Shown in pieces: positions 35,415 to 43,704 of a stretch of 64,000 nt of DNA (the first letter of the stretch is position 1; each line of letters opens with the position of its first letter). The notes beneath the pieces were generated by a model that was given only the letters and a program-made list of their open reading frames with translations, made no database searches and had not been told where the DNA came from. The position numbers and the translations under genes were made by a program. The stretch is from positions 62,001 through 126,000 of the forward strand of contig NZ_BBUZ01000034.1 of the NCBI RefSeq assembly GCF_001417735.1, written 5' to 3'. The stretch comes from Streptomyces sp. NBRC 110028. Its GTDB lineage: Bacteria > Actinomycetota > Actinomycetes > Streptomycetales > Streptomycetaceae.

Positions 35415-36641
35415 ATGACAGTCGCACCACCCGAGCCGCGCCAGAGCCCCACCCGGTCCGCCGCACCGCCCGAGCGGCCCTCACCGCGCCCGCGGATCCT
35501 GCGCCTCGTCCGGCTGAACCCGGGCGACCGCGAGGTGCTGTGGCTGTATCTGCTGACCCGAATATCCATATGGATCACCGCCTACTGTGTGCGGTGGCTG
35601 TTCCCCGGGAACGGCGACGCCCACCAGCCCTCGCCCCTCCTCGAACCCTTCGCGCGGTGGGACTGGGGGCACTACCTCCGCATAGCGCGCGACGGCTACT
35701 TCCCCGGGGAGAGCGGCCCCTGGGACAGGAAATGGGACAGCCGGGAGGCGTTCTTCCCCGGATTCCCGCTGCTGCTGCGCGCCGTGCACACCGTCGTCCC
35801 GAGCTGGACCGCGGCCGGGCTGCTGATCTCCTTCGTGGCCGGGGCCGTCGGCGTGCTGGCGCTGGCCCGGATCGCCCGGCTGTATCTGCCCGGCACCGGC
35901 GCGGACCGGCGCACCGTGCTGTTCTTCCTGCTCTCCCCGTGCGCGATCTTCCTGGCCGTCGGCTACACCGAGGCGCTGTTCCTGGCGTTCGCGCTGCCCG
36001 GCTGGCTCGCCGCCCAGCGGCATCGCTGGGCCACCGCCGCCCTGCTGACCGCCCTGGCCACCACCGTGCGGATCAGCGGCCTGTTCGTGGCCGCCGCCAT
36101 CGCCGTCCACTTCGTCCTCACCGCCGCCCGCGCCCGCGGGCACTGGCGCTCGCTGCCCTGGCCGGCGCTGCCCGCGCTGCCCGCGGCCCTTTTCGCCTGG
36201 TACCTGCACGCGCACACCGGCGACTGGATGGCCTGGAAGCACGCCCAGGAGCGCGGCTGGTTCCGCACCTTCCACACCCCCCGGGAGAGCTGGTCCCACA
36301 CCTGGGGCGCGGCCTTCGAGCGGACGCAGAGCGCCGGATACGCCGTCATGTTCCAGGCCGAACTGGTGGCCATGGCCCTCGGGCTGCTCGTCCTCGCCGT
36401 GCTGCTGTGGCGGCGCCGCTGGGCCGAGGCCGTCTACATCGGCATCACGCTGTGGGCCCTGGGCACCTCGTACTGGTACATGTCGATCCCCCGCTCCACC
36501 CTGCTGTGGTGGCCCCTGTGGATCGGCCTGGCCGCCTGGAGTCTGCGCAGGCCCCAGGTCAAGACCGTCTATCTCGGCCTGGTCGCGCCCGTGAGCACGG
36601 TCTTCACCCTCGCCTTCCTCTCGGGGCGGTGGGCGGGCTGA
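35415..36641 (+). CDS. PIG-V-like membrane mannosyltransferase
   Basis: 408 aa from ATG 35415; an upstream in-frame ATG at 35355 is possible but has no ribosome site. Some eight to ten membrane helices. The segment ARWDWGHYLRIARDGY, with acidic residues on the first outer loop, and the EAFFPGFPLLLR segment are typical of the PIG-V/GT-C mannosyltransferases that use polyprenyl-phosphate mannose. The acceptor is unknown, possibly a secreted glycoprotein. It follows the Ser/Thr-rich membrane protein by 71 bp, so that protein could be an acceptor (inference). Confidence 0.85.
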   Translation: MTVAPPEPRQSPTRSAAPPERPSPRPRILRLVRLNPGDREVLWLYLLTRISIWITAYCVRWLFPGNGDAHQPSPLLEPFARWDWGHYLRIARDGYFPGESGPWDRKWDSREAFFPGFPLLLRAVHTVVPSWTAAGLLISFVAGAVGVLALARIARLYLPGTGADRRTVLFFLLSPCAIFLAVGYTEALFLAFALPGWLAAQRHRWATAALLTALATTVRISGLFVAAAIAVHFVLTAARARGHWRSLPWPALPALPAALFAWYLHAHTGDWMAWKHAQERGWFRTFHTPRESWSHTWGAAFERTQSAGYAVMFQAELVAMALGLLVLAVLLWRRRWAEAVYIGITLWALGTSYWYMSIPRSTLLWWPLWIGLAAWSLRRPQVKTVYLGLVAPVSTVFTLAFLSGRWAG

Positions 36642-36649
36642 CCACGGGC

Positions 36650-36671
36650 GCCGGGGCCGGCGAGCCCCGGC
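36650..36671. terminator. Bidirectional hairpin between convergent genes
   Basis: GCCGGGGC (36650-36657) pairs with GCCCCGGC (36664-36671) around a 6-nt loop, between the mannosyltransferase and hppD stops. Confidence 0.7.
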
Positions 36672-36681
36672 AGCGTGGCGG

Positions 36682-37827
36682 TCAGAGGTTGCCGCGCTTG
36701 GCCTGCTCGCGCTCGATCGCCTCGAACAGCGCCTTGAAGTTGCCCTTGCCGAACCCCATCGACCCGTGCCGCTCGATCATCTCGAAGAAGACCGTCGGCC
36801 GGTCCTGGACCGGCTTGGTGAAGATCTGCAGCAGGTACCCGTCCTCGTCCCGGTCCACGAGGATCTTCAGCTCCCGCAGGGTCTCGATCGGCACCCGCGT
36901 CTCCCCGGCCCAGTCCCCCAGCGTGTCGTAGTACGAGTCGGGCGTGTCCAGGAACTGGACGCCCGCCGCGCGCATCGCGCGCACCGTCGCGACGATGTCG
37001 TTCGTGGCGAGGGCGATGTGCTGGACGCCCGGGCCGCCGTAGAACTCCAGGTACTCGTCGATCTGCGACTTCTTCTTCCCCAGCGCGGGCTCGTTCAGGG
37101 GGAATTTGACCTTCCGGGTGCCGTCCGCGACGACCTTCGACATCAGGGCGGAGTACTCGGTGGCGATGTCGTCGCCGACGAACTCCTTCATGTTGGTGAA
37201 GCCCATGACCCGGTTGTAGAAGGCCACCCACTCGTCCATGTGGCCCAGCTCGACGTTGCCGACGCAGTGGTCGATGGCCTGGAACAACCGCTTCTCAGGC
37301 CCCTCGACGATCGGGGCGGCGGCCACGTACCCCGGCAGATACGGGCCGTCGTAGCCGGAGCGCTCGACGAAGGTGTGACGGGTGTCGCCGTAGGTGCGGA
37401 TCGAGGCGAGCACCACCGTCCCGTGCTCGTCCTTGACGTCGTGCGGCTCCTCGATCCCGGTGGCGCCGTGCTCCACCGCGTACGCGTACGCGGCCCGCGC
37501 GTCCGGGACCTCGACGGCGAGGTCGATCACGCCGTCGCCGTGCTCGGCCACATGCCCGGCGAGGAAGCGCCCCCAGGGGCCGGACGGCTTGACGACGGAG
37601 GTGAACACGAAGCGGGCGCCGCCCGAGACGAGGACATAACTGGCGGTCTCCCGGCTGCCGGTCTCCGGTCCGGAGTAGGCGACGAGCTTCATGCCGAAGG
37701 CGGTGGCGTAGAAGTGGGCGGCCTGCTTGGCGTTGCCGACGGCGAAGACGACCGCGTCCATACCCTTCACCGGGAAGGGGTCTGCCCGCCGCGCGGTGGT
37801 CGGGGTGGGGTTCAGGATCTCAGTCAT
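36682..37827 (-). CDS. hppD: 4-hydroxyphenylpyruvate dioxygenase
   Basis: 381 aa. Fe(II) enzyme making homogentisate in tyrosine catabolism. Two VOC repeats: the N-terminal MDAVVFAVGNAKQAAHFYATAFG and the C-terminal half with metal ligands in DHCVGNVELGHM, GGPGVQHIALATND and PTVFFEMIERHGSMGFG. The C-terminal helix (FKALFEAIEREQAKRGNL) gates the active site. It is divergent from an Lrp-type regulator with inverted repeats between. Confidence 0.97.
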   Translation of the reverse strand: MTEILNPTPTTARRADPFPVKGMDAVVFAVGNAKQAAHFYATAFGMKLVAYSGPETGSRETASYVLVSGGARFVFTSVVKPSGPWGRFLAGHVAEHGDGVIDLAVEVPDARAAYAYAVEHGATGIEEPHDVKDEHGTVVLASIRTYGDTRHTFVERSGYDGPYLPGYVAAAPIVEGPEKRLFQAIDHCVGNVELGHMDEWVAFYNRVMGFTNMKEFVGDDIATEYSALMSKVVADGTRKVKFPLNEPALGKKKSQIDEYLEFYGGPGVQHIALATNDIVATVRAMRAAGVQFLDTPDSYYDTLGDWAGETRVPIETLRELKILVDRDEDGYLLQIFTKPVQDRPTVFFEMIERHGSMGFGKGNFKALFEAIEREQAKRGNL

Positions 37828-37858
37828 GAAGGCAGCGTCTCCCCACGGCTCAGGGTGC

Positions 37859-37890
37859 GCAACAGTTCGCGAAATCGCTGGGCATGTTGC
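37859..37890. promoter_or_regulatory. Inverted repeats in hppD/lrp divergent region
   Basis: GCAACA (37859-37864) and TGTTGC (37885-37890) flank a TTCGCGAA palindrome (37866-37873). Placed 30-60 bp upstream of hppD, this is a good candidate operator for the divergent Lrp-type protein. Confidence 0.5.
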
Positions 37891-37966
37891 CTAGCGCTGC
37901 CTGCGAACAGGGCAGCATTCTGTACAGAGTGACCACCATCACAGTCCGCCCAGCCCTGGAGGCCCC

Positions 37967-38434
37967 ATGGGAATCGACGCGCTCGACGCCCGTCTGATCG
38001 AACTCCTCGCCCGGGAGCCCCGCATCGGCGTCCTGGAGGCCTCGCGCCGCCTCGGCGTCGCCCGCGGCACGGCGCAGGCCCGGCTGGACCGGCTGCGCGC
38101 CCAGGGCGTGATCCGCGGCTTCGGCCCGGACGTGGACCCGGCGGCGCTCGGGTACCCGGTCACCGCCTTCGCGACGCTGGAGATCAAACAGGGCCAGGGC
38201 CCGGACGTGCGCACCCATCTGGCCGGCGTCCCCGAGGTGCTGGAGCTGCACACCACCACCGGCGAGGGCGACATGCTCTGCCGCCTGGTCGCCCGCTCGA
38301 ACGCCGACCTCCAGCGGGTGATCGACCGCGTCGTGGGCATCGAGGGCATCGTCCGGGCCTCGACGGCGATCGTGATGGAGAACCCGGTCCCCCTGCGGAT
38401 CATCCCCCTGGTGCGGCAGGCGGCCGAGGACTGA
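37967..38434 (+). CDS. Lrp/AsnC-family regulator
   Basis: 155 aa. N-terminal HTH (LDARLIELLAREPRIGVLEASRRLGVARGTAQARLDRL) followed by the RAM/AsnC ligand-binding domain (VTAFATLEIKQGQ ... LHTTTGEGDMLCRLVA). Divergence from hppD predicts that it senses tyrosine or a related amino acid and controls hppD. It is followed closely by an ArsR-type regulator gene that has its own operator. Confidence 0.92.
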   Translation: MGIDALDARLIELLAREPRIGVLEASRRLGVARGTAQARLDRLRAQGVIRGFGPDVDPAALGYPVTAFATLEIKQGQGPDVRTHLAGVPEVLELHTTTGEGDMLCRLVARSNADLQRVIDRVVGIEGIVRASTAIVMENPVPLRIIPLVRQAAED

Positions 38435-38457
38435 CCGGGGCCGTGCAAAAAACCCGT

Positions 38458-38475
38458 TGCAAAGAAATCTTTGCA
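38458..38475. promoter_or_regulatory. Perfect palindromic operator before ArsR-type gene
   Basis: TGCAAAG (38458-38464), AAAT spacer, CTTTGCA (38469-38475), ending 17 bp before ATG 38493. Its AT-rich composition stands out sharply in this genome. Probably the autoregulatory site of the ArsR-type protein. Confidence 0.75.
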
Positions 38476-38492
38476 CACTTACGCTGCCGCAC

Positions 38493-39089
38493 ATGGCCCA
38501 GCACGACCACCACACGGACGACGACGTACGGGTGCTCGACCCGCGCTCCCTGCGCGGGCTCGCGCACCCCCTGCGGATGCGGCTGCTCGACGCGCTGCGC
38601 GAGTACGGGCCGGCCACCGCCTCCCAACTGGCCGGCCGGCTGGGCGAGTCCAGCGGCGCCACCAGCTACCACCTGCGGCAGCTGGCCGCCTACGGCTTCG
38701 TCACGGACGACCCGGAGCGCGGCAAGGGGCGCGAGCGGTGGTGGAAGGCGGCGCAGCGCCGTACGCGGGTGGGCACCGACGAGCTGCTGCGCCACCCCGA
38801 CCCGTCCGTGCGCGGCGCGATGAACACCCTGCTGCACGAGTGGGCCACCGTGCACGGCCAGGAGCTGTCCACCTGGCTCGGCACCCTGCACGAATGGCCC
38901 GAGCAGTGGCGCGAGAGCTCGGACATGAGCGACTTCACCCTGCGCCTCACGCCCGCGCTCGCGCGGGAAATGCTCGAGAAAGTGCATGAAGTGATCAAGG
39001 GCTACCGCGAGCAGGAGGTCGACCGGGACACCGAGCACTCCGCCCGGTACCGCGTCCATCTGCACGGCTTCCCGCGCGACGAGGACTGA
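38493..39089 (+). CDS. ArsR-type winged-helix regulator
   Basis: 198 aa from ATG 38493; the frame extends over the operator, so the later start is chosen. The wHTH is LRGLAHPLRMRLLDALREYGPATASQLAGRLGESSGATSYHLRQLAAYGFV, the helix-turn-helix class often called ArsR or HTH_20. No Cys metal site is seen. The C-terminal 100 residues form a helical domain with WLGTLHEWPEQW. Ligand unknown. It is followed by a 59-aa gene 20 bp away. Confidence 0.9.
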   Translation: MAQHDHHTDDDVRVLDPRSLRGLAHPLRMRLLDALREYGPATASQLAGRLGESSGATSYHLRQLAAYGFVTDDPERGKGRERWWKAAQRRTRVGTDELLRHPDPSVRGAMNTLLHEWATVHGQELSTWLGTLHEWPEQWRESSDMSDFTLRLTPALAREMLEKVHEVIKGYREQEVDRDTEHSARYRVHLHGFPRDED

Positions 39090-39109
39090 CCGGACTTCTG
39101 GGAGAGCGT

Positions 39110-39289
39110 ATGTACGGCGACTACGTCCACCACGTACTGCACCGGCTGCGCGCCGAGCAGCTGCGGCTCGATGCCCCGCGCAGGCCGCGGCACACGTATC
39201 CGCTGCGGACCCGGCTCGGCTGGCGGCTCGTGGAGGTCGGGCTGCGGCTGGCGACGCCGCGCGTGCCCTCCCTGCCACAACTCGAGTAG
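39110..39289 (+). CDS. 59-aa protein of unknown function
   Basis: Reads MYGDYVHHVLHRLRAEQLRL then a basic, Arg/Pro-rich middle and a final amphipathic helix with LGWRLVEVGLRLATP. GGGAG lies five bases before ATG 39110. It is 20 bp after the ArsR-type gene and probably co-transcribed with it. TAG at 39287-39289 abuts the miniature element at 39290. No family recognised. Confidence 0.7.
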   Translation: MYGDYVHHVLHRLRAEQLRLDAPRRPRHTYPLRTRLGWRLVEVGLRLATPRVPSLPQLE

Positions 39290-39456
39290 CTAGTGCCGCG
39301 TCAGCCAAGGTTTGCCCGGTAGCGAGGCGTCCTGGTGCGGTCAGATGCAAGGCGCCGGATCGGCCTCGTAGTGGGCCTACTCGGTCGATTCGGCAACGCC
39401 GCAGATGGCCGTGCCAGGGCGGCGAGCGGGGTGAACCTTGGCTGACGCGGCACTAG
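39290..39456. mobile_element. 167-bp MITE-like element, copy 2
   Basis: Same length, orientation and termini as the element at 1653-1819, with five mismatches. CTAG occurs at 39290-39293 and 39453-39456. Here the terminal inverted repeat is longer and exact: TGCCGCGTCAGCCAAGGTT at the left and its complement at the right. The right CTAG supplies the TAG stop of the S16 protease gene, as copy 1 does for the DUF1707 gene. Confidence 0.88.
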
Positions 39457-40253
39457 CAGTGCGGGACCGCGCCGCCCGACTGGAGGTTCCGCAGGGCCCG
39501 CACGGCGCCGTCGAGGGTTGTGACGGGGACCAGCCGCAGGCCCTTCGGCTGCTCGGCCCGGGCGTCCCCGCACTCCGCCTTGGGGACCAGGAAGACCGTC
39601 GCGCCGTCCCGCTTGGCGGCCTGGGTCTTGAGCGGGACGCCGCCCACCGCGCCCACCGTGCCGTGGGCGTCGATCGTGCCGGTGCCCGCGATGGTGCGGC
39701 CGCCGGTGAGGTCGCCGCCGCGGCCGTCGCCGTCCAGCTTGTTGACGATGCCGAGGGAGAACAGCAGTCCGGCGCTGGGCCCGCCCACGTCCGCGAGGCG
39801 CAGCGTCACCTTGATGTCGCGGGGCGACTTGTGGAGGTAGCCGAGGGCGGCGCTGGTGGCCGTGTTCTGCGACTCCCGCATCTGGTCGGCGTTGTGCCGC
39901 TCGATCTCCTTGGTCGTGTCGCCCACGTACACCGCCTCGCGCGGCAGCACGGCGCGGTCGGTGCGGAACCAGCCGCTGACCACGTCGCCCAGCCGGACGG
40001 TGGCCTCCGGTCCGGTCGCCGCGATCGTCGTCATCCGCAGCTGGCCCGTGCTCTTACGGGTGCCGCTCCCCGAGATGGTGATCACCTGCTTGCCGCCGTT
40101 CGCGCCGAGGACGTTCACCGTGGAGCCCGGCTGGGCCACGGTGAACGGCAGGGGCGCGAGCGCGGCGACCGCGAACAGGACGATGACGAGCGCGGCGCAC
40201 ACGGCGATGATCCGGGCGCGGGGGGAGAGAGCGCGGGGGGAGACGGCAGGCAT
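39453..40253 (-). CDS. Membrane-anchored S16 (Lon-like) peptidase
   Basis: 266 aa. One N-terminal membrane helix (IIAVCAALVIVLFAVAALA), a PDZ-like middle, and a Lon-type proteolytic domain with catalytic S160 (VGGPSAGLLFS) and K209 (GVPLKTQAAK). It lacks an AAA domain, so it is ATP-independent, like YlbL-type proteins. It likely degrades extracytoplasmic proteins. The stop lies in the CTAG at the edge of the miniature element. Confidence 0.9.
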   Translation of the reverse strand: MPAVSPRALSPRARIIAVCAALVIVLFAVAALAPLPFTVAQPGSTVNVLGANGGKQVITISGSGTRKSTGQLRMTTIAATGPEATVRLGDVVSGWFRTDRAVLPREAVYVGDTTKEIERHNADQMRESQNTATSAALGYLHKSPRDIKVTLRLADVGGPSAGLLFSLGIVNKLDGDGRGGDLTGGRTIAGTGTIDAHGTVGAVGGVPLKTQAAKRDGATVFLVPKAECGDARAEQPKGLRLVPVTTLDGAVRALRNLQSGGAVPHC

Positions 40254-40335
40254 AGGAGTGAATTTAGTTGACCGGCGGGACGGATGACGCGCCGCCCTGG
40301 TCAGGCGGGGTCGGTGGCCGGCGCGGGGCGTGGCC

Positions 40336-40977
40336 TCACCGCAGGGCGTCCGCGACCTCCCGTGCCGCGTCCACCACCCGCGGGCCGACCCGCTCCGGCA
40401 CCGCGTCGCACAGCATCACCACGCCCACGCTGCCCTCGATCCCGGTCACCCCGACCAGCGGGGCGGCCGCGCCGCTCGCACCCGCCTCCAGCTCACCGTG
40501 GGTGAGCGCGTACCCGGGGTCGTCGGAGCGGCCCGCGCGGGCGGCGAGGATCGCGCGCCCGGCGGCGCCCCGGTCCAGCGGGTGCCGGAATCCGGGCCGG
40601 TAGGCGACGTGGTAGTCGGTCCAGGTCGGCTCGACGACGGCGACGGCGAGCGCCTCGGTGCCGTCGACCAGGGTGAGATGGGCGGTGGCGCCGATGTCCT
40701 CGGCGAGGGACCGCAGCGCGGGCAGCGCCGCCTCCCGTACCAGCGGATGCACCTGGCGGCCGAGCTGCAGCACCCCGAGTCCGACCCGCGCCCGCCCGCC
40801 GATGTCCCGGCGGACCAGGGAGTGCTGTTCGAGGGTGGCCAGCAGCCGGTAGACGACGGTGCGGTTGACGCCGAGCTTGGTGGACAGCTCGGTCACGGTC
40901 AGCCCGTGGTCGGTGTCGGCGAGCAGCTTCAGGACACGCAGTCCCCGGTCGAGGGTCTGTGAGGTCTCCGCGGTCAC
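40336..40977 (-). CDS. IclR-family regulator
   Basis: 213 aa from GTG 40977, with GGAGGGGG seven bases upstream; the frame extends further but without support. HTH SQTLDRGLRVLKLLADTDHGLTVTELSTKLGVNRTVVYRLLATLEQ is IclR-type and the C-terminal effector domain includes GTEALAVAVVEPTW. No Cys redox motif. The target is unknown; the nearest genes (S16 protease, helicase) give no clear regulon. Confidence 0.92.
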   Translation of the reverse strand: MTAETSQTLDRGLRVLKLLADTDHGLTVTELSTKLGVNRTVVYRLLATLEQHSLVRRDIGGRARVGLGVLQLGRQVHPLVREAALPALRSLAEDIGATAHLTLVDGTEALAVAVVEPTWTDYHVAYRPGFRHPLDRGAAGRAILAARAGRSDDPGYALTHGELEAGASGAAAPLVGVTGIEGSVGVVMLCDAVPERVGPRVVDAAREVADALR

Positions 40978-41203
40978 GACGCCCCCTCCTCGGTGATGAG
41001 TGGCGGCTCCCCGCGAAGGTGCTCCGCCGGTCGCGGTGGTACGCACCGGCTGCCCTCCGCGGCGACGCTGCCACGGGGCGTGTGCGTGCACGAACCGTAG
41101 CGAGCGGGTCCGGTCAGCGGAAGTGGTTGTCCAGAATCCGAGCAGATCTCTCGCTCACCGCACACCACACGGCATGCGCGCCGTCACCGGCCGGGGCGCG
41201 ACG

Positions 41204-43000
41204 TCACCGCATCCGGGTGGCCCACTCCTGCACCTTCTTGATGCGCTCGCGGATCTGGCCCGCCGTCGCCTCCGCGCTCGGCGGTCCGCCGCAGACCCGG
41301 CGCAGTTCGGTGTGGATCACGCCATGCGGTTTGCCGCTCTGGTGGACGTACGCCCCCACCAGCGTGTTGAGCTGCTTCCGCAGTTCCAGCAGCTCCTTGT
41401 GGGTGACCACAGGGCGTCGCTCGGCGGGCATCTCCAGCAGGTCCGCCTCCGCGTCCGGCTTCTTGCGGCTGTGCGCGATCTGCTTGGCCTGCCGCTTCTG
41501 GAGCAGCATCTGCACCTGGTCGGGTTCGAGGAGCCCGGGGATGCCGAGGTAGTCCTGCTCCTCCTCGCTGCCCGGGTGTGCCTGCATGCCGAACTCCGCG
41601 CCGTCGTACAGCACCCGGTCGAAGACCGCGTCCGACTCCAGCGCCTCGAAGGGCAGCGCGTCCTGCTCGCCGGTGTCCTCGTCCTGCTGCTTCTCGGCCT
41701 CTTCGAGGAGCTTCTCCTCCTCCGCGTACGGGTTCTCCTCCTCGCCTTCCTTCTTCGGCTTGTCGAGGACGTGGTCGCGCTCGACCTCCATCTCGTTTGC
41801 GAAGCCGAGCAGATTCGGGATGGTGGGCAGGAAGACGGACGCGGTCTCGCCGCGCCGCCGCGACCGTACGAAGCGGCCCACGGCCTGGGCGAAGAACAGC
41901 GGGGTGGAGATGGTCGTGGCGTACACCCCGACCGCGAGGCGCGGCACGTCCACGCCCTCCGACACCATGCGGACCGCGACCATCCAGCGGTCGTCGGAGT
42001 TGCTGAAGTCCTCGATGCGCTGCGAGGCGGCGGCCTCGTCGGACAGCACCAGGGTGGCCTTGGTGCCGGTGATCTCGCGCAGCAGCTTGGCGTACGCGCG
42101 CGCCGAGTCCTGGTCGGAGGCGATGACGAGGGCGCCCGCGTCCGGGATCGCCTTGCGGACCTCGGACAGCCGGCGGTCGGCGGCGCGCAGCACGTTCGGC
42201 ATCCACTCGCCGCGCGGGTCGAGCGCGGTGCGCCACGCCTGCGAGACGGCGTCCTTGGTCATCGGCTCGCCGAGCCGGGCCTCGATCTCGTCGCCCGCTT
42301 TGGTGCGCCAGCGCATGTTGCCGCTGTAGGAGAGGAAGATGACGGGCCGCACGACGCCGTCGCCCAGGGCGTTGCCGTAGCCGTACGTGTAGTCGGCGGA
42401 GGAGCGGCGGATGCCGTCGTCGCCCTCTTCGTAGGTGACGAAGGGGATGGGGTTGGTGTCCGACCGGAAGGGCGTGCCGGTGAGCGCGAGCCGCCGGGTC
42501 GCGGGCTCGAACGCCTCCAGGCAGGCCTCGCCCCAGGAGCGGGAGTCACCGGCGTGGTGGATCTCGTCGAGGATGACGAGCGTCTTGCGCTGCTCGATCC
42601 GGTTGCGGTGCAGCATGGGCCGTACGCCGACGCCCGCGTAGGTGATGGCGATGCCGTGGTACTCGCGGCTCAGCGGGCCCGCGCTGTACTCCGGGTCCAG
42701 CTTGATGCCGATGCGGGCAGCCGCCTCCGCCCACTGCTTCTTCAGGTGCTCGGTGGGCGCGACCACGGTGATCTGCTGCACGACGTGGTGGTGCATCAGC
42801 CAGGAGGCGAGCGTCAGCGCGAACGTCGTCTTACCGGCGCCGGGGGTCGCGACCGCGAGGAAGTCCCTCGGCTGCTCCTCGATGTACTTGTCCAAGGCGC
42901 CCTGCTGCCAGGCGCGCAGCTTGCTCGCGGTACCCCAGGGCGCCCGTCCGGGAAAGGCGGGCGAGAGGTGATGGCTGGTGGAGGCGGCAGTAGTACTCAC
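41204..43000 (-). CDS. SF2 DEAD/DEAH helicase (XPB/UvsW-like)
   Basis: 598 aa from GTG 43000. Motif I ATPGAGKTTF, motif II DEIH (VILDEIHHAG), motif III LTGTPF, and motif VI QAVGRFVRSRR. The long Glu/Lys-rich insert (residues about 415-450) and C-terminal region with QIAHSRKKPD are not nuclease motifs. Common in actinobacteria as a single gene; it may act in recombination or transcription-coupled repair, not shown. A toxin-antitoxin pair lies 113 bp upstream. Confidence 0.92.
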   Translation of the reverse strand: MSTTAASTSHHLSPAFPGRAPWGTASKLRAWQQGALDKYIEEQPRDFLAVATPGAGKTTFALTLASWLMHHHVVQQITVVAPTEHLKKQWAEAAARIGIKLDPEYSAGPLSREYHGIAITYAGVGVRPMLHRNRIEQRKTLVILDEIHHAGDSRSWGEACLEAFEPATRRLALTGTPFRSDTNPIPFVTYEEGDDGIRRSSADYTYGYGNALGDGVVRPVIFLSYSGNMRWRTKAGDEIEARLGEPMTKDAVSQAWRTALDPRGEWMPNVLRAADRRLSEVRKAIPDAGALVIASDQDSARAYAKLLREITGTKATLVLSDEAAASQRIEDFSNSDDRWMVAVRMVSEGVDVPRLAVGVYATTISTPLFFAQAVGRFVRSRRRGETASVFLPTIPNLLGFANEMEVERDHVLDKPKKEGEEENPYAEEEKLLEEAEKQQDEDTGEQDALPFEALESDAVFDRVLYDGAEFGMQAHPGSEEEQDYLGIPGLLEPDQVQMLLQKRQAKQIAHSRKKPDAEADLLEMPAERRPVVTHKELLELRKQLNTLVGAYVHQSGKPHGVIHTELRRVCGGPPSAEATAGQIRERIKKVQEWATRMR

Positions 43001-43112
43001 GGTCTCCGTCAGGCTGGCTCGGCGGGGTCGATCGGGAACCGCGTCAGCCTACCGGTGCCGTGCTTCATGCTCCGGGGGTACGTCCCGGTCCCACCCGCGG
43101 GTGGGATCAGGC

Positions 43113-43496
43113 TCACATCGACTCGTGCAGCGCCTTCAGTCGCGCGGTGATGTCACCGACGTCGTCGAGTGCGCCTGAGGCCACGCCGACCACCAGCTTG
43201 TACGCCGCGTCCTGGTCGATGTCGACCATCTCGACCCCGTTGAGGTCGAGGAAGACGACCGTGCACATCCACGCCATCCGCTTGTTGCCGTCCACCAGCG
43301 GGTGGTTGACGGCGAGCGACTGGAGCAGCGCGGCCGCCTTCTCGAACAGCTCCGTGTACGCCTCGATGCCGAACATCTGCGACTGAGGACGGTGCACCGC
43401 GGAACTCAGCAGCCCGAGGTCGCGTACCGCGATCCGCTGCCCCCCACAGGCGATCTCCGCCAGGTCCAGCACTTCCTGGACCGTCAGGTACTTCAC
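43113..43496 (-). CDS. doc: Doc-family toxin (Fic fold)
   Basis: 127 aa from GTG 43496. The Fic motif is HPLVDGNKR at residues 65-73, with K72 in place of the Gly of AMPylating Fic proteins, as in Doc, which phosphorylates EF-Tu. The motif has Leu for the usual Phe. Stop TAA of the antitoxin directly abuts the GTG, so the two are coupled. Confidence 0.9.
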   Translation of the reverse strand: MKYLTVQEVLDLAEIACGGQRIAVRDLGLLSSAVHRPQSQMFGIEAYTELFEKAAALLQSLAVNHPLVDGNKRMAWMCTVVFLDLNGVEMVDIDQDAAYKLVVGVASGALDDVGDITARLKALHESM

Positions 43497-43700
43497 TTAC
43501 TCCCCCAGCCTCCGTAGCAGGTCCGCGTGGCGTGCCGCGTACTTCGCCCCGAGCCGCTGGACGGACTCCCGGTCCGCCTCCTGCTCCAGATACCGGTCGA
43601 TCGCCTGAAGCACTATGGCGTGCATGCTGCGGCCCTCCTCTTCGGCCCGCTGCTTGAGCGCCTCTTGCTGGTCGTCGCGCAGTCGGAGATTCATTGCCAT
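43497..43700 (-). CDS. Ribbon-helix-helix antitoxin
   Basis: 67 aa. The N-terminus MNLRLRDDQQEALKQRAEEEGRSMHAIVLQAIDRYL is a RHH (CopG/Arc) DNA-binding fold; the C-terminal helix QRLGAKYAARHADLLRRL would bind the Doc toxin. It is unlike the Phd fold of the classic Phd/Doc pair. It is placed first in the operon, as usual for autoregulated antitoxins. Two ATGs six bases apart (43700 and 43694). Confidence 0.88.
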   Translation of the reverse strand: MAMNLRLRDDQQEALKQRAEEEGRSMHAIVLQAIDRYLEQEADRESVQRLGAKYAARHADLLRRLGE

Positions 43701-43704
43701 ACCA

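Noticed and set aside
43113..43496. Fic AMP-transferase rather than Doc
   Set aside because: The motif ends NKR with Lys at the position that distinguishes Doc-type kinases from AMPylating Fic proteins, and its partner is a short antitoxin.
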